A program made the position numbers and the translations under genes. A DNA stretch of 6,370 nucleotides from Nannocystaceae bacterium (lineage in GTDB: Bacteria; Myxococcota_A; Polyangia; Nannocystales; Nannocystaceae). Below, piece after piece: positions 5,824 to 6,370 of the stretch; position 1 is the stretch's first letter, and the number at the start of each line of letters is the position of its first letter. The notes beneath the pieces are model-generated. The model saw nothing but the letters and a program-made list of their open reading frames with translations, had not been told where the DNA came from and did not search any database. The stretch covers positions 1 through 6,370 of the forward strand of contig JAESSZ010000077.1 of assembly GCA_016763875.1 (NCBI GenBank). Direction: 5' to 3'.

Positions 5824-6370
5824 ATCCCCGACAGTGGGTCTCTGCTGTCGCCCAAGGTAATCCGTCGCTCCTCGCCGTTGTCGACACCAGCGGGCGGATC
5901 GCGGCGGGTGTCCGGCGCCGCGGTCGAACGCGGCGTCCGACCCGACTTGCCCGATCGTCCGGACCTCGGACCCTTACGGCCGCCCTTGCCCCGCCGTGAC
6001 GAACTCTTCTTGCCGCGCGCATCGACGGCATCGAGTTCTTTGTTGACCGCGGTCTTTCGCGCCTCGAGCCGCGCTCGCTCGGTCTCGCCCTGTTCCGTTG
6101 AGAGTCTCGCGTCGAGCTGCGAGAGATCCGCGAGCAGCCCACCGCGTTCCGCCTCCAGGTGATTCAACTTCGCCTCGATAGCCGCAATAGCTTCAGCCTG
6201 GGCCGAACTTTCCTCATCATGGGACCGTCGTGCGAGCGCCGCTGCCCCGGTTTCGAGTTCTGCTTGCCGCTGGGCCTGCAACGCGTACCAGCCCGTCCCG
6301 GCCAGAACGAGCGCCAGCACCGGTACCGCTACCAAGGGCCATTTCGGGCGAGCGCTGCGCTCGGCCTGCC
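5820..6370 (-). CDS. Membrane-anchored coiled-coil protein, 5' end outside the window
   Basis: The open frame continues to the right edge without a stop, so the N-terminus is missing. The visible part (about 183 residues) starts with a basic stretch ending RPKWPL, just ahead of a single hydrophobic helix (VAVPVLALVLAGTGWYAL). Next comes a charged heptad-like region of about 65 residues rich in Glu, Ala, Leu and Arg, very likely a coiled coil. It is followed by a basic Lys/Arg/Gly/Ser tail (RRGKGGRKG, SGRSGKSGR) and a mixed Pro/Asp/Arg end. A TTG at 6333-6335 could serve as a start, but it would begin inside the hydrophobic helix and drop the basic residues before it, so a start beyond the window is more likely. 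The layout suggests a cytoplasmic N-terminal portion and an exported coiled coil, or the reverse. I do not recognise the family. The basic tail could bind an anionic partner, which is a guess. Confidence 0.7.
   Translation of the reverse strand, partial: QAERSARPKWPLVAVPVLALVLAGTGWYALQAQRQAELETGAAALARRSHDEESSAQAEAIAAIEAKLNHLEAERGGLLADLSQLDARLSTEQGETERARLEARKTAVNKELDAVDARGKKSSSRRGKGGRKGPRSGRSGKSGRTPRSTAAPDTRRDPPAGVDNGEERRITLGDSRDPLSGI

Overview
The window is high-GC DNA with tightly packed genes. It most likely comes from a myxobacterium of the Nannocystis/Plesiocystis kind (Myxococcota). This is inferred from gene style and not from any marker gene. The signs are two secreted cysteine-rich lipoproteins, one on a long Ser/Thr/Asp/Gly stalk, a lone TerB-like protein, and long basic low-complexity tails. 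No rRNA, tRNA, CRISPR array or insertion sequence was seen.

Layout from left to right. (1) Positions 1-99, minus strand: the N-terminus of an RluE/RsuA-type rRNA pseudouridine synthase, cut by the window edge. (2) 188-565, minus: a small TerB-like protein. (3) 621-1019 and 1027-1599, plus: a DUF4345-type four-helix membrane protein and a cysteine-rich lipoprotein, 7 bp apart and probably co-transcribed. (4) 4953 down to 1605, minus: a two-gene operon with a 4-bp gap. Its first gene is a single-chain ABC ATPase plus MlaE-like permease. Its second is a 580-residue membrane-anchored protein that looks like a BPI/TULIP-type lipid-binding protein with a glycine-zipper segment in its middle. (5) 5077-5823, plus: a second cysteine-rich lipoprotein, divergent from the ABC gene. 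(6) 5820-6370, minus: the C-terminal part of a membrane-anchored coiled-coil protein whose start lies beyond the right edge. Every gap between genes is 123 bp or less.

The most interesting unit is the operon in (4). MlaE-type permeases normally work with a separate MlaF ATPase and an MCE-domain protein (MlaD) to move phospholipids across the periplasm. Here ATPase and permease are one polypeptide, no MCE protein is seen in the window, and the immediate partner instead resembles a tubular lipid-binding protein. The inference is a variant lipid-transport machine of the cell envelope in which a TULIP-like protein takes the place of the MCE bridge. The ATPase and MlaE assignments are strong. The TULIP assignment rests on reading the pattern by eye and is moderate.
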